Positions 1 to 13,300 are shown, counted from the stretch's first letter. The stretch: DNA of 64,000 nucleotides from Macrotrachela quadricornifera (GCA_022393335.1 JAJEKB010017741.1:118554-182553); one strand, 5' to 3'. A program made the numbers and translations. The notes: generated by a model not told the origin, from the sequence alone.

Positions 1-2
1 AA

Positions 3-200
3 CCATCCAGTCGAGGAGCTGATAATTTCGGTTATTGTCGTTCAAATGGATGTTCATGGACAAATATCCAAGGTGTGCAAACATTTCTCTGTTGTTGTAA
101 TAGAGATTATTGTAATAGTGCTCTTCCAACTGCAAAATCAAGTTTTATAATTTTATTTTTATCTGTTATAACATTTATATTTACAAACAAACTTTTTTAA
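3..200 (+). CDS. Ly6/uPAR-like (three-finger) GPI-anchored protein, last exon, 5' truncated by window edge
   Basis: The frame starting at base 3 is open from the window edge to TAA at 198-200 (about 65 residues). It shows a Cys-rich stretch with a CCCNRDYCNS motif. This matches the CC-x(3-4)-D-x-CN end of Ly6/uPAR three-finger domains. A hydrophobic C-terminal tail of about 20 residues follows (IILFLSVITFIF), then a short polar end, as in a GPI-attachment signal. An AATAAA lies at 205-210. Inference: a small cell-surface protein whose signal peptide and first fingers lie upstream of the window. The family call rests on the Cys pattern alone. A different short extracellular Cys-rich domain is possible. 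Confidence 0.55.
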   Translation, partial: PSSRGADNFGYCRSNGCSWTNIQGVQTFLCCCNRDYCNSALPTAKSSFIILFLSVITFIFTNKLF

Positions 201-2250
201 ACTAAATAAATAAATAAATATTTCTTTTCTTTTAAATTGAAATAACCAAATTATAATCACTAGTTTTTACTTCTTTAATAGAAAATTATCCATTGTCAAT
301 TAACTTAAGTTTATCTTCATCATAATAGCAGCTACTATATATTAAAGCATATATTTAAAAGTATTGACTATTTCATTAGCTTTTTCTATGATAGATCGGA
401 TACATCAACATATGCAATTCCTATACATTTTCGACTAATTATAAATGCCACTTGTAATTGTAACTATCAATCAGTTATAACTTTCGAATTATATTGTTCT
501 AGTCATGGCTTTATTTAGAACGAGTTTTCTTATATCTAGTAATCAGCATATGTTGTTTTTGGTGGCTTATCACGTCAAATCCACGCTGATTAATAAGATA
601 CGTTTATACTATATGTCAATGTGCTGTCATTCACTTGCTTCTTTTCTTTTAGTTTTCTTCTTCATCAGTTGATGTATGAACGACAAAGTTAATAAGTCGA
701 AAATAGAATAGGCTTATAAGAGTGAAAAAAAAATAATTTGGTAAATTAATTTCTTATGAAATAAAACGCACGCAATTATATTGACAGACAACATTCTCTA
801 AAGTTCGTGACAATCTTTATTAAATTTTATTCCTATGTCAGAGGCTAATGATTAGAACTATATTATTAATTTTTAAATTGTGTTCTAAATTTCTCATTAT
901 TCTAAGATTATTATTAGCTATACAACAAACGATTCGTTGTTTCGAGTAAAATGTTTTTCTTTCCGTTGTTTGTATCATTGCATGGTAGATTTTTTTATCA
1001 CATCGAATTGATTAGTTACTTTAGTCTGTCTTTTTCTGTATTAGACATATTGTAAAGTAAGTTGAAATTTTAGAAGCATCATATTATGCAATAAATAGTT
1101 CAAAGAATAGCAAGACAGAGTAGATAATAGGTTACGTGTAAATTTCTGATCGAAAAACGAAGGAAAAGAGTGTTTTCGGAAAATGTGGCGGAATGTATTG
1201 CTGTGAAAGGATTTATGTATGAGAAATAAATATGAAAAAATGTCATTTATAGATGAATCCATCACAAAAAATTGATTAATATTAGTTTTTGGAGGTAAGA
1301 ATATTGAAACTACGTATATTTTCGTTTGTATTGTCGAACATGTAAATGAAATCAAACGGATTACTATTTTAACTCGTTCATATCTGTTCAAACATTTCAC
1401 AAGTTGATAGTTCTAACTTATGAGGAAAGTTTCCTACCTATTTAAAAGCTTTCGGCTTCATCTTCTGACCATAGATAGGGCTTAGTCAGATAAAGAAAGT
1501 TCCAAGAGTATTCATATGCATGGTCCTTCCTTACCAAGATATCATCAAAATTAAGTTATAGCAACAGATACTTTTCTCATTATTGGCGAATTCCCTTTCT
1601 TTTTTTTTTTCGTCTAACTAATTCTATTTGTAGAAACCAACTACTACTAGAGCTGACCATAGATTTTATTCAGAATGGCCGACTTAGTTTTGAAGTTTTG
1701 TTTTTATGTAAAAATTCATTTGTTTGTCATCATGAATACTGTTTTTTGAATTAATTCTGCGCATTATAATGAAGATAGTCCTTTTCTTTTTTATCTTGAA
1801 CATGCAATATTTTTTTACCTTCAATAAATGACGTGCTCTCACTACATAATCCTGTCGTACTTGGATGTCCTTAGTTTTTTTTCACTCTATTTTGCGAACA
1901 TACAATAATAATGAATTTGAACATTGTCAGTTTATTAAAAATTTATAATTGTGATAATTTTCATTTGTCATCTATCGGCTTTCTTTAGCATATAAAAACA
2001 GGTGTATAATAATTACGACTAAATAAAGAGCATTCTTTGATTAAAATTTAAAAGAAAAATGTTTGTGACAAAGTGATGTTATTTATGATTTCATGGAAAA
2101 AAAATACTTGTGCTAGTCTTATTAATGAACAATTCAGAAGAATATTTGTAATAAGAAAATAAAAAGGTTCTCAATACTTTTTAGTATTCAACAACTGAAC
2201 GATATGTAACAAATTTCTACATGATCGATTGATATCTACACATTGAAAAC
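201..2250. other. intergenic, no gene recognised
   Basis: AT-rich sequence with no convincing coding frame. The longest open frame (1041-1400, minus) has low-complexity composition and no recognisable motif. The last few hundred bases are probably the promoter side of the GPCR gene at 2251, but no clear TATA box or other element was identified. Confidence 0.5.
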
Positions 2251-3900
2251 ATGTCACTTAATGCCACTCTAGTAACTTCACTCAATTATGCCACGACACA
2301 GATCAATCGTCATGGAGCTGCATTAATGCTTCTGTTTGGTACTGTAGGTAATCTACTTAACGTTTGTGTACTAAGTGAACGTTCTCTTCGTAAAAATTCA
2401 TGTTCAGTCTATCTTACCTGGTCTTCGATTACAAGTTTGGTGTTTATTTGGTCAGGATTTTTAACACGAATCTTACAAGGGTAAGTTATACATAAAATAT
2501 GTAGTATTTGTTGATCGATAAACTCTGCGATTATATACAAATATTTATCACATTAATTACTAATATGAAACTGATTACTAAAATAAGTAATTAAATAAAT
2601 ATTGATGGATGATTTTTAAAAAAAATTGTTTCCTGTAAAATTCCAGTATTCATGGTATAGAAAGTTATTGATAATAGTCACTGAGCAAATGAAATAACTG
2701 AATAAAAATGACAAAATTACTATTAGTTGTATTGTGTTATTTTTGTTGAATATTAAAAGAAAAAAAAATTTATTTTAAATTAAATTCTAGTTATAATTTT
2801 AACTGGCCAAATGAAAATCAGCCTATTTGTAAAATTCGTCAGTATTTTCTTAACGTCAATTGGGCAATGGGTATTTGGTGTCTTGTTGGAGCTAATATTG
2901 ATCGATTCTTGTGTAGTCATCATTCGGTTACGTTTCGTCAATGGAATACAAGTCGAACGGCAAGATGTTTTTTAATTGGAATGTTCATTTTTTTTGGACT
3001 TCTATTTATTGAAGTAATCTATTGTTTCGAAGCGAGTATTCCTAATGTTCCAGTAGCTTGCTATGGTCGTAATATTCCTTGTCGACTGTTTAATGATTGG
3101 GCAGCTTTATTATTCGATATTATTTTGCCCAGCCTTTTTCTAGCTACTTTTGGTGCATTAACAATACGAAACGTTCGAACAAGAGTTGTTCATCCAACTG
3201 TTAATTCACTTCATTCAAATAACACTAACAATAAAAGACTATTAATACGAAATAATGATCGTAATCTTACTCGAATGTTATTAGTTCAGGTAAATATCAG
3301 ATTTGTTTTCTACTGTTCAGAATGTATATCAATCGATTATCGATAATTTTATCCCTTCAGTCTTATGATTAATATTGAGCCAATATTGAGAATGAAAAAA
3401 GGTCTTTTTGATACCTCATAGTGTCTTCTAACCAAAATTTTGTTCATTTTTTTCTTCTCTATTTACAATTATTACCCACCGTGCTATAGGCAAAAACATT
3501 TTTCTTTTTGCTATGATTCTTCAAGATAGTTTCTACTATTAAGAATAAGGTTGAAAAATTGACTATCAGTCAATTTTGAATAGATTTTAATCAAAATTTC
3601 ATCATGAAAAATAAAGGTGAATAAGCGTTTTAGGTATTGATTGTTCTTCTTCTGGATTTACCATTTGGAATTTATCGGTCTTATGCTAGTCTAACATCGG
3701 ATCTTCCAAAAAGTCAATACCGTGTGGCTGCCGAAAACTTGGCATATTCTTTGATTGTACTTCTTGTCTGTTTTACTCATTCAACTTCCTTTTACTTGTA
3801 TACACTCACTGGTTCGGTATATCGTGCGGCACTCAGACGTATTGTAGTTCGGTGGTACAATCGAATGCGATCAAGACATGAACATCCGGGAAACATTTAA
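2251..3900 (+). CDS. rhodopsin-like (class A) GPCR, three exons
   Basis: Three exons join in frame: 2251-2480 (donor GGGTAAGT), 2791-3289 (acceptor TTCTAG, donor CAGGTAAAT) and 3634-3900 (acceptor TTTTAG), giving about 331 residues. TM1 carries the GN motif (Asn34 in GTVGNLLNV). Cys90 sits just before TM3, where the conserved disulfide Cys belongs. TM3 ends with Asp114-Arg115-Phe116, a DRF variant of DRY. Further hydrophobic segments fit TM4-TM7, and a short basic tail ends at TAA. An AATAAA lies at 4034-4039. It shares CSVYLTW, LTRILQ and CKIRQ with the receptor at 39308-40946, so the two are paralogues. The ligand cannot be told from sequence; the family resembles small peptide-type receptors expanded in rotifers. 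Start chosen as the first ATG upstream of TM1. Confidence 0.85.
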
Positions 3901-6169
3901 ACAATATTATTTGCAGATTTTTCCCCTCTGTCTTTTTATTATGCATTTTCTTCAGCTGTTTAAGCGTGTCTGTTATTTTTTGTTTGTAAACATTATTTGA
4001 TCAAATCCTATTTGTTTCATGATTTTCATTTTTAATAAAAATATCGTCATGAATCTGTGGATTTACAGGTAATCGTGTTATTATAGCATGGAATATTTTT
4101 ACGAATTTCTATTCAAAATAATTGAAATGAAAATGAATAGTAAAACATGTTCAGAACAGTTGATCTATTGTATATTTTTCGATTTCTTTTATTATCATAA
4201 CTTAATATGATACAAGATTCGATGACAAACGCGGATACAAAAAAACCATTATCGTGTTGATGAACTATCCTGCTTAAATGTAGATGAGCATTCAATGGAC
4301 ATCGTCATTGAAGAACGATGAACGTTTGTGAAAGTTACATATCTTTTGGTTACACTTTAGTAAAATACGTATATTAGAAAAGTTACACAGACTACACTTG
4401 AAAAAGTCTTTAATCCTAACGAAAAGTCCATGATTATCGATCAATTAACAATTGCTTATGATGTTAACAAGAACATTTGGTATTATAGAACGTATAAAAA
4501 CTAAAATTTCTTCCTCTCGATTGCAGACATCGGTTCATCTATCTACAAATGTTCTTTTTCATATTCGATTCGATTGGTCAAAGAATATCGACCGTCTATT
4601 TTCTCATATAAGATTTGTTCAATATTTAAAATTGTAGTTTCAATTAAAAGATCAAGATGAAATCATAGGTACCAAAAATATAGAAATAGGAAAATATGAA
4701 AAATCAGCAACCGGTAATGTCAAAATCCAAATCGTTGAATCACAAGATACCATGACAAGAAATCCACTAGAAAAATAAAAAATTGTTACTGACTACTAAA
4801 CGCAAGACTTTATTCTTTATGAATTTGGCTTCACAATCAAGCCGGTCATGTGTCCTGCGATGGATTACTGATTAACACATTCAGAGCTATAACCAATCAC
4901 TTTCTGTGACACTATTCCCTCTTTCCTTTCTCTTCTCCTTCGTATCTATATATAGTGTAAGCACTCGTATTGCTCATCAGTCATTTCTAGCCATACATGC
5001 TTTTATCCTCTTTCTGATTTTTCTGTCTCATGAATACAAAAAGAACCACAACTTTTCCGATTCTTTCATAGGTGTCTCCTTCGATTCATCGTCCACTTTC
5101 GGTAAATGTTTTGCAAAGAATGTTCTCATTCCTTTGAGGATTATCAGACATCTTTCAAAAATTATTAGTTATCAAATAATGTTAAACAACTGCCTTCTGA
5201 TATCTTTTGACAAGTGACTTGACGACAAACTTTGTTTTGAACGCTACCATGCAGTACATTAAGAATATACAATTCGCTTTTTATCAATCTTCGACAAAGA
5301 CACCATAGGACTCATCAGACATGTGACTCTGTAGGATAAGTGATTAAAACTTCAGTTGTGGAAGGGAAGAAGAATTCTCTGATGATCCTGTAATCACACT
5401 ATTTTACACAAATTTGCTAAAGGTTGCTTGCTAACACTCAATAGGAACATTTCTTCCGATTCATCGTTCTGCAAATTTTTAGGTCTTGATCAAATTCTCT
5501 CTCTCACTGTCGAATAGTTGCTCATATTCAGATCTTAAACTCTTGTAGAGCCATCTAATCTCATGCATCAGCGCTTACATGGAGAAACGATCTGCTTATC
5601 AGAAATTTAGTATTAGCAAATGTTAATAGGATCTACATTAGATCGTTAGAACATTTGAAAGGTTGTGGATTACGTTAACAGTTCAGAAAAACTAGATTGT
5701 CGAGATTTTTACGACTGAAAATCGGGTTCGCTAAAATCTTTGTACTGGACACCTTTAATCACATCGCAGGGCTGTCGTTTATGTGTACCAATTTTATTAC
5801 TAAACTAATTAATAAGAATACCATTGACCTTAGTTACAGATTCCTCAAACCCAATTAGCTTCTGGTCAAACTTTTTCATAATCTAATATTATTATTCATC
5901 CACAAGTAACACTTTTCTACATACTCGCTTAGATCTTTCTGATAGACGTACTGTTTCTTTTCCTGTTAAGTTTGTCGAAATATTTGAGTACAGTACTCCC
6001 AGTAGAACGTTAGAATTTATTTGTTCAGTACTATCATAAAAATCCAAAATTTTACTATCTATTACTATTTTTGTATTATTAACACAAAAACGAATCATAG
6101 ACTCTAATTCTTTTGATTGAAAAAATTTTGCCCGAGTTTTCTAGCAAAAAAATTACTAATCGAAGTAGG

Positions 6170-6480
6170 GAAAAAAATAGAAACTGACTTTTGACTTGGA
6201 TTCTGCACTCACAATTATTTTTGATCAAGTTTCATAGAAAATATTAGTAATTAATAGTTATTTCATTAAAACTAACCTTGGATTTGGATTCCCCAACCTC
6301 AAAAACTTTCGATCATACTTTATCAAGAAAAGTTTTCTTCGTAAAGAGATCATCTTTTATGTAAAAAAAATTGATTTAAAAATAGACTAACCCTAGATTC
6401 AAATACTTCAACCTCGATTACCTATATGTCAAATTTTTTCTCAAAACTATTAACAAGTTTTCATTGGTTTAACACATGCT
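6170..6480. repeat. degenerate tandem repeat, about three copies of roughly 100-120 bp
   Basis: Three successive blocks share an order of motifs: an 'act[ga]ac' start, a 'ttggattc' or 'tagattcaaat' block, a 'caacctc'-like block, then an A/T-rich 'tcaagaaaagttt'-like end. The copies are strongly diverged, so the period and edges are approximate. No coding potential seen. Confidence 0.35.
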
Positions 6481-7502
6481 AAATTCGGCTTGGCTTGGAC
6501 AGACAAACAGACTTTAAGCATTTTAGTCATTGTATAAACTTTTCTTTCAGAAAAGGGAATTATATGAATATAAATTAATACTTTCTTTTTGTATTTACAT
6601 TAATAGAAAGAATAGATTTATAAGCATACAATTATCTTAAGATGAATTAACCCTAGTCTTTTACACTGAGAATAATCTGAAAAATAATTTAGTTGATAAG
6701 AAAGCTATTTCAATATATACTATTTCAGTTTTCTTCTGTTTGGATACTTGTAACATTCACTCTCTCATTGAGCCTGGTCCAAAAGATTTATATTATATAT
6801 TCTCATATGTAGAGGAACTCAAAGAAGGAACGCATTTTTTCAATATTGTGAATGAACCATAAGAGTATTTTAATAAATGATATCGTTTACATCAGGTAAT
6901 ATCGATGTAGTTCTAACATTGTGTCCCTAAAAAGATTTCTTAAATTATCAGTTTTTTTCTGTCAGCTTGTGATACGAAGAACTGATTATATAATAAATAA
7001 TCAATACCACAAATTGATTTAGTATTTAAGCTGTTTTTAGGGTAGAAAATAGAATCGTTCATAGAACGAGATACTTTATTGTACTGAATGTCAGTTACGA
7101 GATCCTTTACTTGAAATATTTGTGAAATACGATCTAAAAGAATTGTTTTATGCAGTTTTAAAAATAATATAGTACAAAATCTTGGCCATACGAAACTAAA
7201 AAAGCGTTTAGAATTCGTTGCAAGGTGCGAAATCTATTATTGATTATACATACAAATCAAAGAGATGAAAGAAAAGGAAAATGTGAAAAAACGTCTTAAC
7301 GGTAAGAATGTATGAAAGAGAATGACAAAATATTCCCTTCATTTTTGTGTGAATTTACATTGTGCTCTAAAAAAAGTTGTTGATTGTTAAACTGTTTATT
7401 GTAAATTTAAAATCTTTCGAATCCTAACTGACGTTTTTTTTACTCCATTATGGTAAATTTATTCATGTGAAAAATCAATGTAATGATTTACTCTAGTGAA
7501 AC

Positions 7503-7507
7503 ATCTT
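7503..7507. repeat. target site duplication, left copy (ATCTT)
   Basis: ATCTT directly precedes the TGTTA end of the LTR at 7508. It recurs directly after the other LTR at 15880-15884. A 5-bp duplication is usual for Ty3/gypsy elements. Confidence 0.9.
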
Positions 7508-7672
7508 TGTTAAGGTGTCCGTGTGTTTCTTGACACTCTATTAACTAACTTTTCTTTTTATTTTAGGAAAAACGTCCACATATATATATATACTGTATAG
7601 AGAACGAGAAAGAATAAGATCGTGATACAGGTGTCAGGAGTGATGTCGTCTGAAGGCGACATCACCCTAACA
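7508..7672 (-). repeat. 3' LTR of the retrotransposon (165 bp)
   Basis: By eye it is identical to 15715-15879 over the full 165 bp. It starts TGTTAAGG and ends CCCTAACA on the plus strand, giving the canonical TG...CA with a 5-bp inverted end TGTTA/TAACA. It contains a (TA)n stretch with TATA potential and a small palindrome, GTCGTCTGAAGGCGAC. Confidence 0.95.
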
Positions 7673-7680
7673 TTCTCCCT
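7673..7680 (-). promoter_or_regulatory. polypurine tract for plus-strand priming
   Basis: On the minus strand the eight bases AGGGAGAA abut the 3' LTR directly. This is the expected position for the RNase H-resistant primer of second-strand synthesis. Confidence 0.65.
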
Positions 7681-7997
7681 GTTGGTTGAAAGCGTGTTCA
7701 CGATGTAAATAAACTATTATAATAAACAATAAGGAATAACAGTGTGCCACAAAAATGAAAGACGAGAGAAAAGAATAAAAAAAAAAAAAAAAAAAAGATA
7801 AAGAGGAAAAAAATCTAATTTTTTTTCTTCAATTATCTTAATCTGAGCATTTCAAATGTAACAACGATAGAGAAAAAAATTATAACAAGAACAGAAACAA
7901 AATTGAAATAACAACCAAAAAAAAAACTTTTTCCATAATAATAATATCGACTTACTGTCCATTTAGTAAATATTTCTTTCGTTCATTATTATTATTG

Positions 7998-9638
7998 TCA
8001 ATCTCGTCTTCGATGATCTGATGTTGTTTGATTATTTAATATTCGATCAGATGATGTTGTTCGATAATGTGAATGTTGATGATATGCTGATGTTAATGAT
8101 CGATTTGAAGATGAAATTGGTCTATCATATCTACGTAATGAACGATAATGATCAGTAGTGAATAGGTGTCGAGCAATTTTGTCATATTCATTGAGTTTAT
8201 CTTTATGTTTAATACCAATATAAAGAGATATTTTGTTTGATCTTGATTTGGATGTGTTGACCGCAGAAAATGAAATATCATGTTGTCGTAATATTCTTTT
8301 TATTTGTTTGATGGAGAATCTTCTGTCGATATTGCGACGAATTATTTCAACTTGATAATATCGGTTCCTTTGGCGGATGGTACATGAACGATTATGTATA
8401 CGTTTTCGTTCTTCAGCTGATAATCTCGGTTGAGCATGATCTGGTGATTGTGCTTGTTCATGATTCACACTAGCTAGATTTTCATTGGTAGTGTTCGATT
8501 TCCAATCAGTTGAACATTTATCTTCATAAGTATCTTCTGCTGATATTTGTTCTTGTGTATGAGTCATCATCGAGTCTTGAGTAGTTGTTGCTTCATTCTT
8601 TCGTTCAAGATTGTCGATAGATGGTGCAGGTGGATTTTCTGGAAATAAAATTTGATTAGTTATTTGTTCTTCACTTGGATAATCATCATCTGATGAAATT
8701 GGTTCAAGTGCATTATAAAAATTCGGCAATTTAAATTTTGATTTGTTTTTTTGAATGCATATAGGTTTATTTAAAGATGAATTAAAATTAAATTGTTGGT
8801 TCTTCATTTGAATAATTAAACGTTGCATCGATAAGCAATCGTTTTTCGCATATGTCGACAGACGATTTCGATATTGTTCTTCATTACGATTTAATTCAAA
8901 TAATTCAGGATCTAAACCTATTTGAAAATTTTCATTTGATAATGTTTTTGGTAGATATTCATTTAATAAATAAGCCACACAATCTTGTAATGACCATAGA
9001 TCAGCTGAGTTTTTTCCAATGCACTTCTCGCACATACAATTAGTAAGAGTGGTTAATGCTGTTGAAGAAGTAGATTCATGAGGATGGTGTTTGTTCCAAA
9101 ATATTTTAAATGCAGCTTGTAGATTAATCATCTTGCTATTGTATATTTGATCATAAGAAAATAATTTGAATTGTGTAAATGGATATAGTTCATCTTTTGG
9201 ACCAAAAATAAAAATCATTTTTTCTGGTGTAAATATTTTTTGAAATAATTGTTGAGTTAATGTAAAAACGATATTATCTTCTTGTGACAAATGACAGGTT
9301 TCGACTAACAAGATGAATGATGAATCACGTGGAAGAAGTATTTGTAGTTGAATGAGAGCTGGTTTGTTCGTTTGTCGAAATACGTTCCATGATTCTGTAT
9401 CAATAATAACTTCTGTTGATGCGGTTGCTGCTTGAATTAGTCGATGTAAAATATTTGCAGATGTTGTACGATTGATGAAGTAAGACATATGTGGTAGCGG
9501 ATCAAAAGGTGCAAGTTTAATTGAATATTCGTGCTCCTTGAGCTTTTTTTGAAGATTTTTCTTTGTATTCGTTGAAATAGTGGATGATGGTTGATTTAAT
9601 TTATGAATAATATCGTTGTATTCCTTTTCCGATAACAT
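7998..9638 (-). CDS. retrotransposon ORF3: DEDDy-type 3'-5' exonuclease with basic C-terminus
   Basis: 546 residues, between pol and the 3' LTR, on the pol strand. Residues 75-270 show the RNase D/DnaQ-like DEDDy pattern: Asp80 and Glu82 in VIIDTES, Asp149 in FGPKDEL, Tyr263 and Asp267 in YAKNDCL. A short CMCEKC stretch (201-206) interrupts the domain. Residues 310-400 are acidic/Gln/Ser/Thr-rich and look disordered. Residues 405-546 are strongly Arg/Ser/His-rich, suggesting nucleic-acid binding. Role in the element is unknown; processing of RNA or cDNA ends is a reasonable guess. It could be read from a spliced or subgenomic mRNA, as env genes are; TTTAG acceptor-like sequence lies in the leader just upstream. 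No signal peptide or membrane segment is seen, so it is not env-like. Confidence 0.88.
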   Translation of the reverse strand: MLSEKEYNDIIHKLNQPSSTISTNTKKNLQKKLKEHEYSIKLAPFDPLPHMSYFINRTTSANILHRLIQAATASTEVIIDTESWNVFRQTNKPALIQLQILLPRDSSFILLVETCHLSQEDNIVFTLTQQLFQKIFTPEKMIFIFGPKDELYPFTQFKLFSYDQIYNSKMINLQAAFKIFWNKHHPHESTSSTALTTLTNCMCEKCIGKNSADLWSLQDCVAYLLNEYLPKTLSNENFQIGLDPELFELNRNEEQYRNRLSTYAKNDCLSMQRLIIQMKNQQFNFNSSLNKPICIQKNKSKFKLPNFYNALEPISSDDDYPSEEQITNQILFPENPPAPSIDNLERKNEATTTQDSMMTHTQEQISAEDTYEDKCSTDWKSNTTNENLASVNHEQAQSPDHAQPRLSAEERKRIHNRSCTIRQRNRYYQVEIIRRNIDRRFSIKQIKRILRQHDISFSAVNTSKSRSNKISLYIGIKHKDKLNEYDKIARHLFTTDHYRSLRRYDRPISSSNRSLTSAYHQHSHYRTTSSDRILNNQTTSDHRRRD

Positions 9639-10354
9639 GGTAATTTATAAATAGCAGTTTTATATTAATAAATAATGACTGATAAATTCTAAATAATCAA
9701 TAATATATAATAAAAAAATTTTTTACCTAGATATGAAGGTCGATTCTCTAAGAAGAGAATCCGAAATTATTTTGAATAACGTATTGATTTACTAATTATC
9801 AGTCGTTGTTCCAATACGTGTGTGGATCACTATGTTTGTATAACCAAGGATTTAATATAAACAAAAGATATTTGTAATCATATAAGTTTGTTTGTAAAGT
9901 GAAATTCCATTCTATTCTTGTATATAATATGGATTAAAGAATTTTCCAATTGATTTTCTGTAATGTGTGGATACGGTGTGTGATTCATTTATACAAATGG
10001 ATACATGTATGACTAATATAATATATCAACGTATCATATGATATCATTCATCGTGTCAATTAATATGATTCCGAAATTATATTCCATTTGATTCTCTATG
10101 GCCGGTAGGGAATCTGATGAAAGAAATAAATGTTGATTATATAACAAATAATATTTCGAAAAAGTGAATTAATCATTAAAATAAAATGATCATAATTAAT
10201 ATAATAGCCCTTCACAAGCAGTGAGTGGGGGAAAACACACTTCCCGATTGTGCTATGCTAGATTATATTTGATTATACCATCTCCAGGATAATTAATTAG
10301 TCCATTTATTTTGACATATATTGAATGATCGGGTCTCTTGATAAAGATTCTATT
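9639..10354 (-). other. spacer between pol and ORF3 of the retrotransposon
   Basis: About 716 bp without an ORF. It contains a short hairpin (GATTCTCT, 4-nt loop, AGAGAATC at 9742-9761). A second GATTCTCT...GGGAATC arrangement lies near 10090-10112. These could matter for subgenomic RNA formation, but nothing proves it. Confidence 0.5.
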
Positions 10355-13300
10355 TTAATTAATACGTTGAAATATTGGGAGTAACACATCAGTTGTAATT
10401 TGACGATGTAATGTAGGTTTCTTGACGTGTTGTATAATGAATGTTTTGGAGGCGATTTTCTTTATTATCCGGTATGGACCTTCATATCGTAAATCAAACT
10501 TTGACCGAGTGTTGAGGGTTTTCGCCAGAACTAAATCGTTTATTTCATATGTTGGATCAGTACGATTTCTATCGTAACGTTCTTTATAACGTGCTTGGTT
10601 GAGTATAATGTTGTGTCTGGCTTGTTCATTTAATGTAGATAAATAATGATTGAGTTTCTGTGTATGTTCAGGATCATAATCGAGTATAACATTTGTATCT
10701 TGATGATCAAATGGTAATATTGGTTTTCGACCATGCATCATTTCAAATGGTACTTGTTTGGTCGACGAATGAATAGATGTGTTGTAGTTGAACGTTACGA
10801 ACGGTAATTGATCATCCCAATTGGTTTTGTGTAAGTTCGAAAGAGCTGCAATTTTTGCGTCCATTGTTGAGTTATATCTTTCCACCTGTCCGTTCGTTTC
10901 GGGATGATACGGTGTTGAGTACAGATGTGTTGCACCAATTTGTTTGATTAATTCGTTTGTGAGTGCAGATGTAAAGTGTGTTCCATTATCAGTGAGAATA
11001 CAACGAGGTGTACCAAATTTTGAGATAACATCTTCTTTAAGAAATTTAACAGCTGTTAGAGCAGAATTATCTCGTACAGCTTTTGTGACAACGAATTTGG
11101 ATAAGATATCAGTAAGAGATATAATATATTTTTTACCACGTTGTGATGTTGGATTAATTGGTCCATGAAAATCCATAGCGACTAATTGCCATACACCTTC
11201 TGGTGGTTTGATTGGTCGTAATTTACCAGGAGTTTTTTGTCGACGTGGATTATATTGAGCACATAAGATACATGATTTAACATAATTATCGATGTCTTTG
11301 TACATTGAAGGCCAAAAATAACGTTGTTTGATTTTGTGTACGGTTTTATTTCTTCCAAAATGAGCACCGTTTGCTGCTGTATCATGATAAATTTTCAAAA
11401 TAGTTTTTCTAAGTTCGCCTTGAGGTACATATGGAACAGGAGGATTTGATCGACGTTTTAAAATATTCTCTTCCATAAAATATTGTTTATGGTTTTTTAT
11501 ATTTTTTGTAATGTTCTTCACATAATTGTCCTCTTGTTGCGCTTGTATTAATTGTTCAATTGTAAATGGAATAATTCGATTCTCTTCGGTTAGAGCATCT
11601 TGTTTGTAAGGCGATTGATATGTTATAAAATCTGTTGGAGGATTTGTTGTGGCGTGTGGATTATGTGTTGTGGCGTTTCGTAATTTCATAGAACGAGTTT
11701 CGACCGCAGCGACTGTAGAAGAAATTTGGTTATAAAATTTAAAATCAGTTTGTGTTGATTGGTCATTAATAGAAGAAGTTTCATCGGGATCTTCTTCAGC
11801 ATCTTCTACCGGGGATCTTGATAAATAATCAGGCATTGAGTTAATCGAACCAGGAATATATTTCACATTGAAATCATATTCTAAAATTTTTAATCTCCAT
11901 CTTTCACATCGTTTATTAATTTGGGCTTTTTTATTTAATTGTGTTAGCGCTTTATGATCAGTTTCCCATGTAAATTTTATTCCACTTAAATAATTATGCC
12001 ATTTGTCTAACGCACAAATAAAAGCATAACATTCTTGTTCCATCGGAGACCATTTACGCTGTGCTTGAGTAAATTTCTTTGAGAGATATGCAACCGGTCT
12101 TTCTCCATCCGGGTGAATCTGTAATAAGACTGCTCCGATTCCCTCATCAGAAGCATCTGTTTGGACTTTGAATGGAAATCTATTATTTGGAATACGTAAT
12201 ACCAAGTCAGTTGTAAGAAAATGCTTCAGTTGTTCAAATGCATTAATTTCTTCTTTGGTTAATGTAATAATGGTTTTTTGTCCTTGCTTCCGCTGGGTTC
12301 GAGTTGTTGGTACAAATTTCCTAAGTGGTTCTGCGATTTGTGAAAAGTTTGGAATAAATTTCCGATAATACTCGGTCGCTTTAACGAATTTACAAGCTTC
12401 ATCTGCTGTTTGCGGTAATCTTGTATTTAATAAGCCATTTACATTGTTAGGACTTGGGCGAATTTCACCATTTTTAATGTGATGCCCCAGGTAATCCGTT
12501 TGAGTTCGAGCGATTTCGCATTTTTCTGGATTAAGGCGAAAACGAGCATTTTTTAATATTCGACAAATTTCATTAAGATGAGTTAAATGTTCTTGAAATG
12601 TATTGGAATATATAATTACATCATCAATATAAGCTAATGCATATTTCCATCTTGTTGGTCCTAATATATTATTGATTACACGTTGAAATGTTGCTGGTCC
12701 ATTTGTGATACCTTGGGGTAATACAGTAAACTGATAATGATTATCCCGAGTTGAGAAGGCGGTTTTTTGACGGTCCTCTTTAGATAGAGGTACCTGGAAA
12801 TAACCAGATTTAAAGTCGAATTTTGTATAGTAAGTTGCATCTGCCAGTTGATCAAAAATTTCATCAATGCGAGGGAGCGGAAATGCATCTTTAATTGTAA
12901 TAGCATTTAAGCGGCGATAATCGATACAAAACCGCATAGTTTTATCTTTCTTCTTAACAAGAACAATCGGTGATGACCACGGAGATGTTGATTCTTCGAT
13001 TTGGCCACGTTCTAACAGTTTCTGTGTTTCTTGAAATTTAATTTCTTGATCTTTATGCGAAGCTGAATATTGTTTTGAATATACTGGAGGATGATCACCA
13101 GTTTTGATGGCTGATTGTGGAGGAATATTGATAATTGATGGTGAAGGGTCGAATAATATTTTATTTCGCCATAATATATCTTGGATTGCTAATCGATGTT
13201 GTGGACGTGTTATATGTGTTGTCGATTCGATTATTTGTTTTCGAATCTGATCCGAATAACATTTTTCACGTAAATGTTTTTGTAAATCATTTCCAGATAA

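Larger units (their letters stand above)
3901..7507. other. intergenic, no intact gene; degenerate tandem repeat inside
   Basis: No convincing coding region. The short open frames here (for example 4906-5217 plus, 5892-6098 minus) lack motifs, splice context or good composition. A poorly conserved tandem repeat is listed separately at about 6170-6480. The right edge is the target site of the LTR retrotransposon. Confidence 0.5.

Noticed and set aside
1041..1400. 119-residue minus-strand open frame
   Set aside because: Phe/Ser/Leu-rich, no motif, no signal or splice context; typical AT-rich chance ORF.
4906..5217. 103-residue plus-strand open frame with a hydrophobic start
   Set aside because: Looks like a signal peptide at first, but starts at a non-ATG codon, has no domain and no promoter or splice support.
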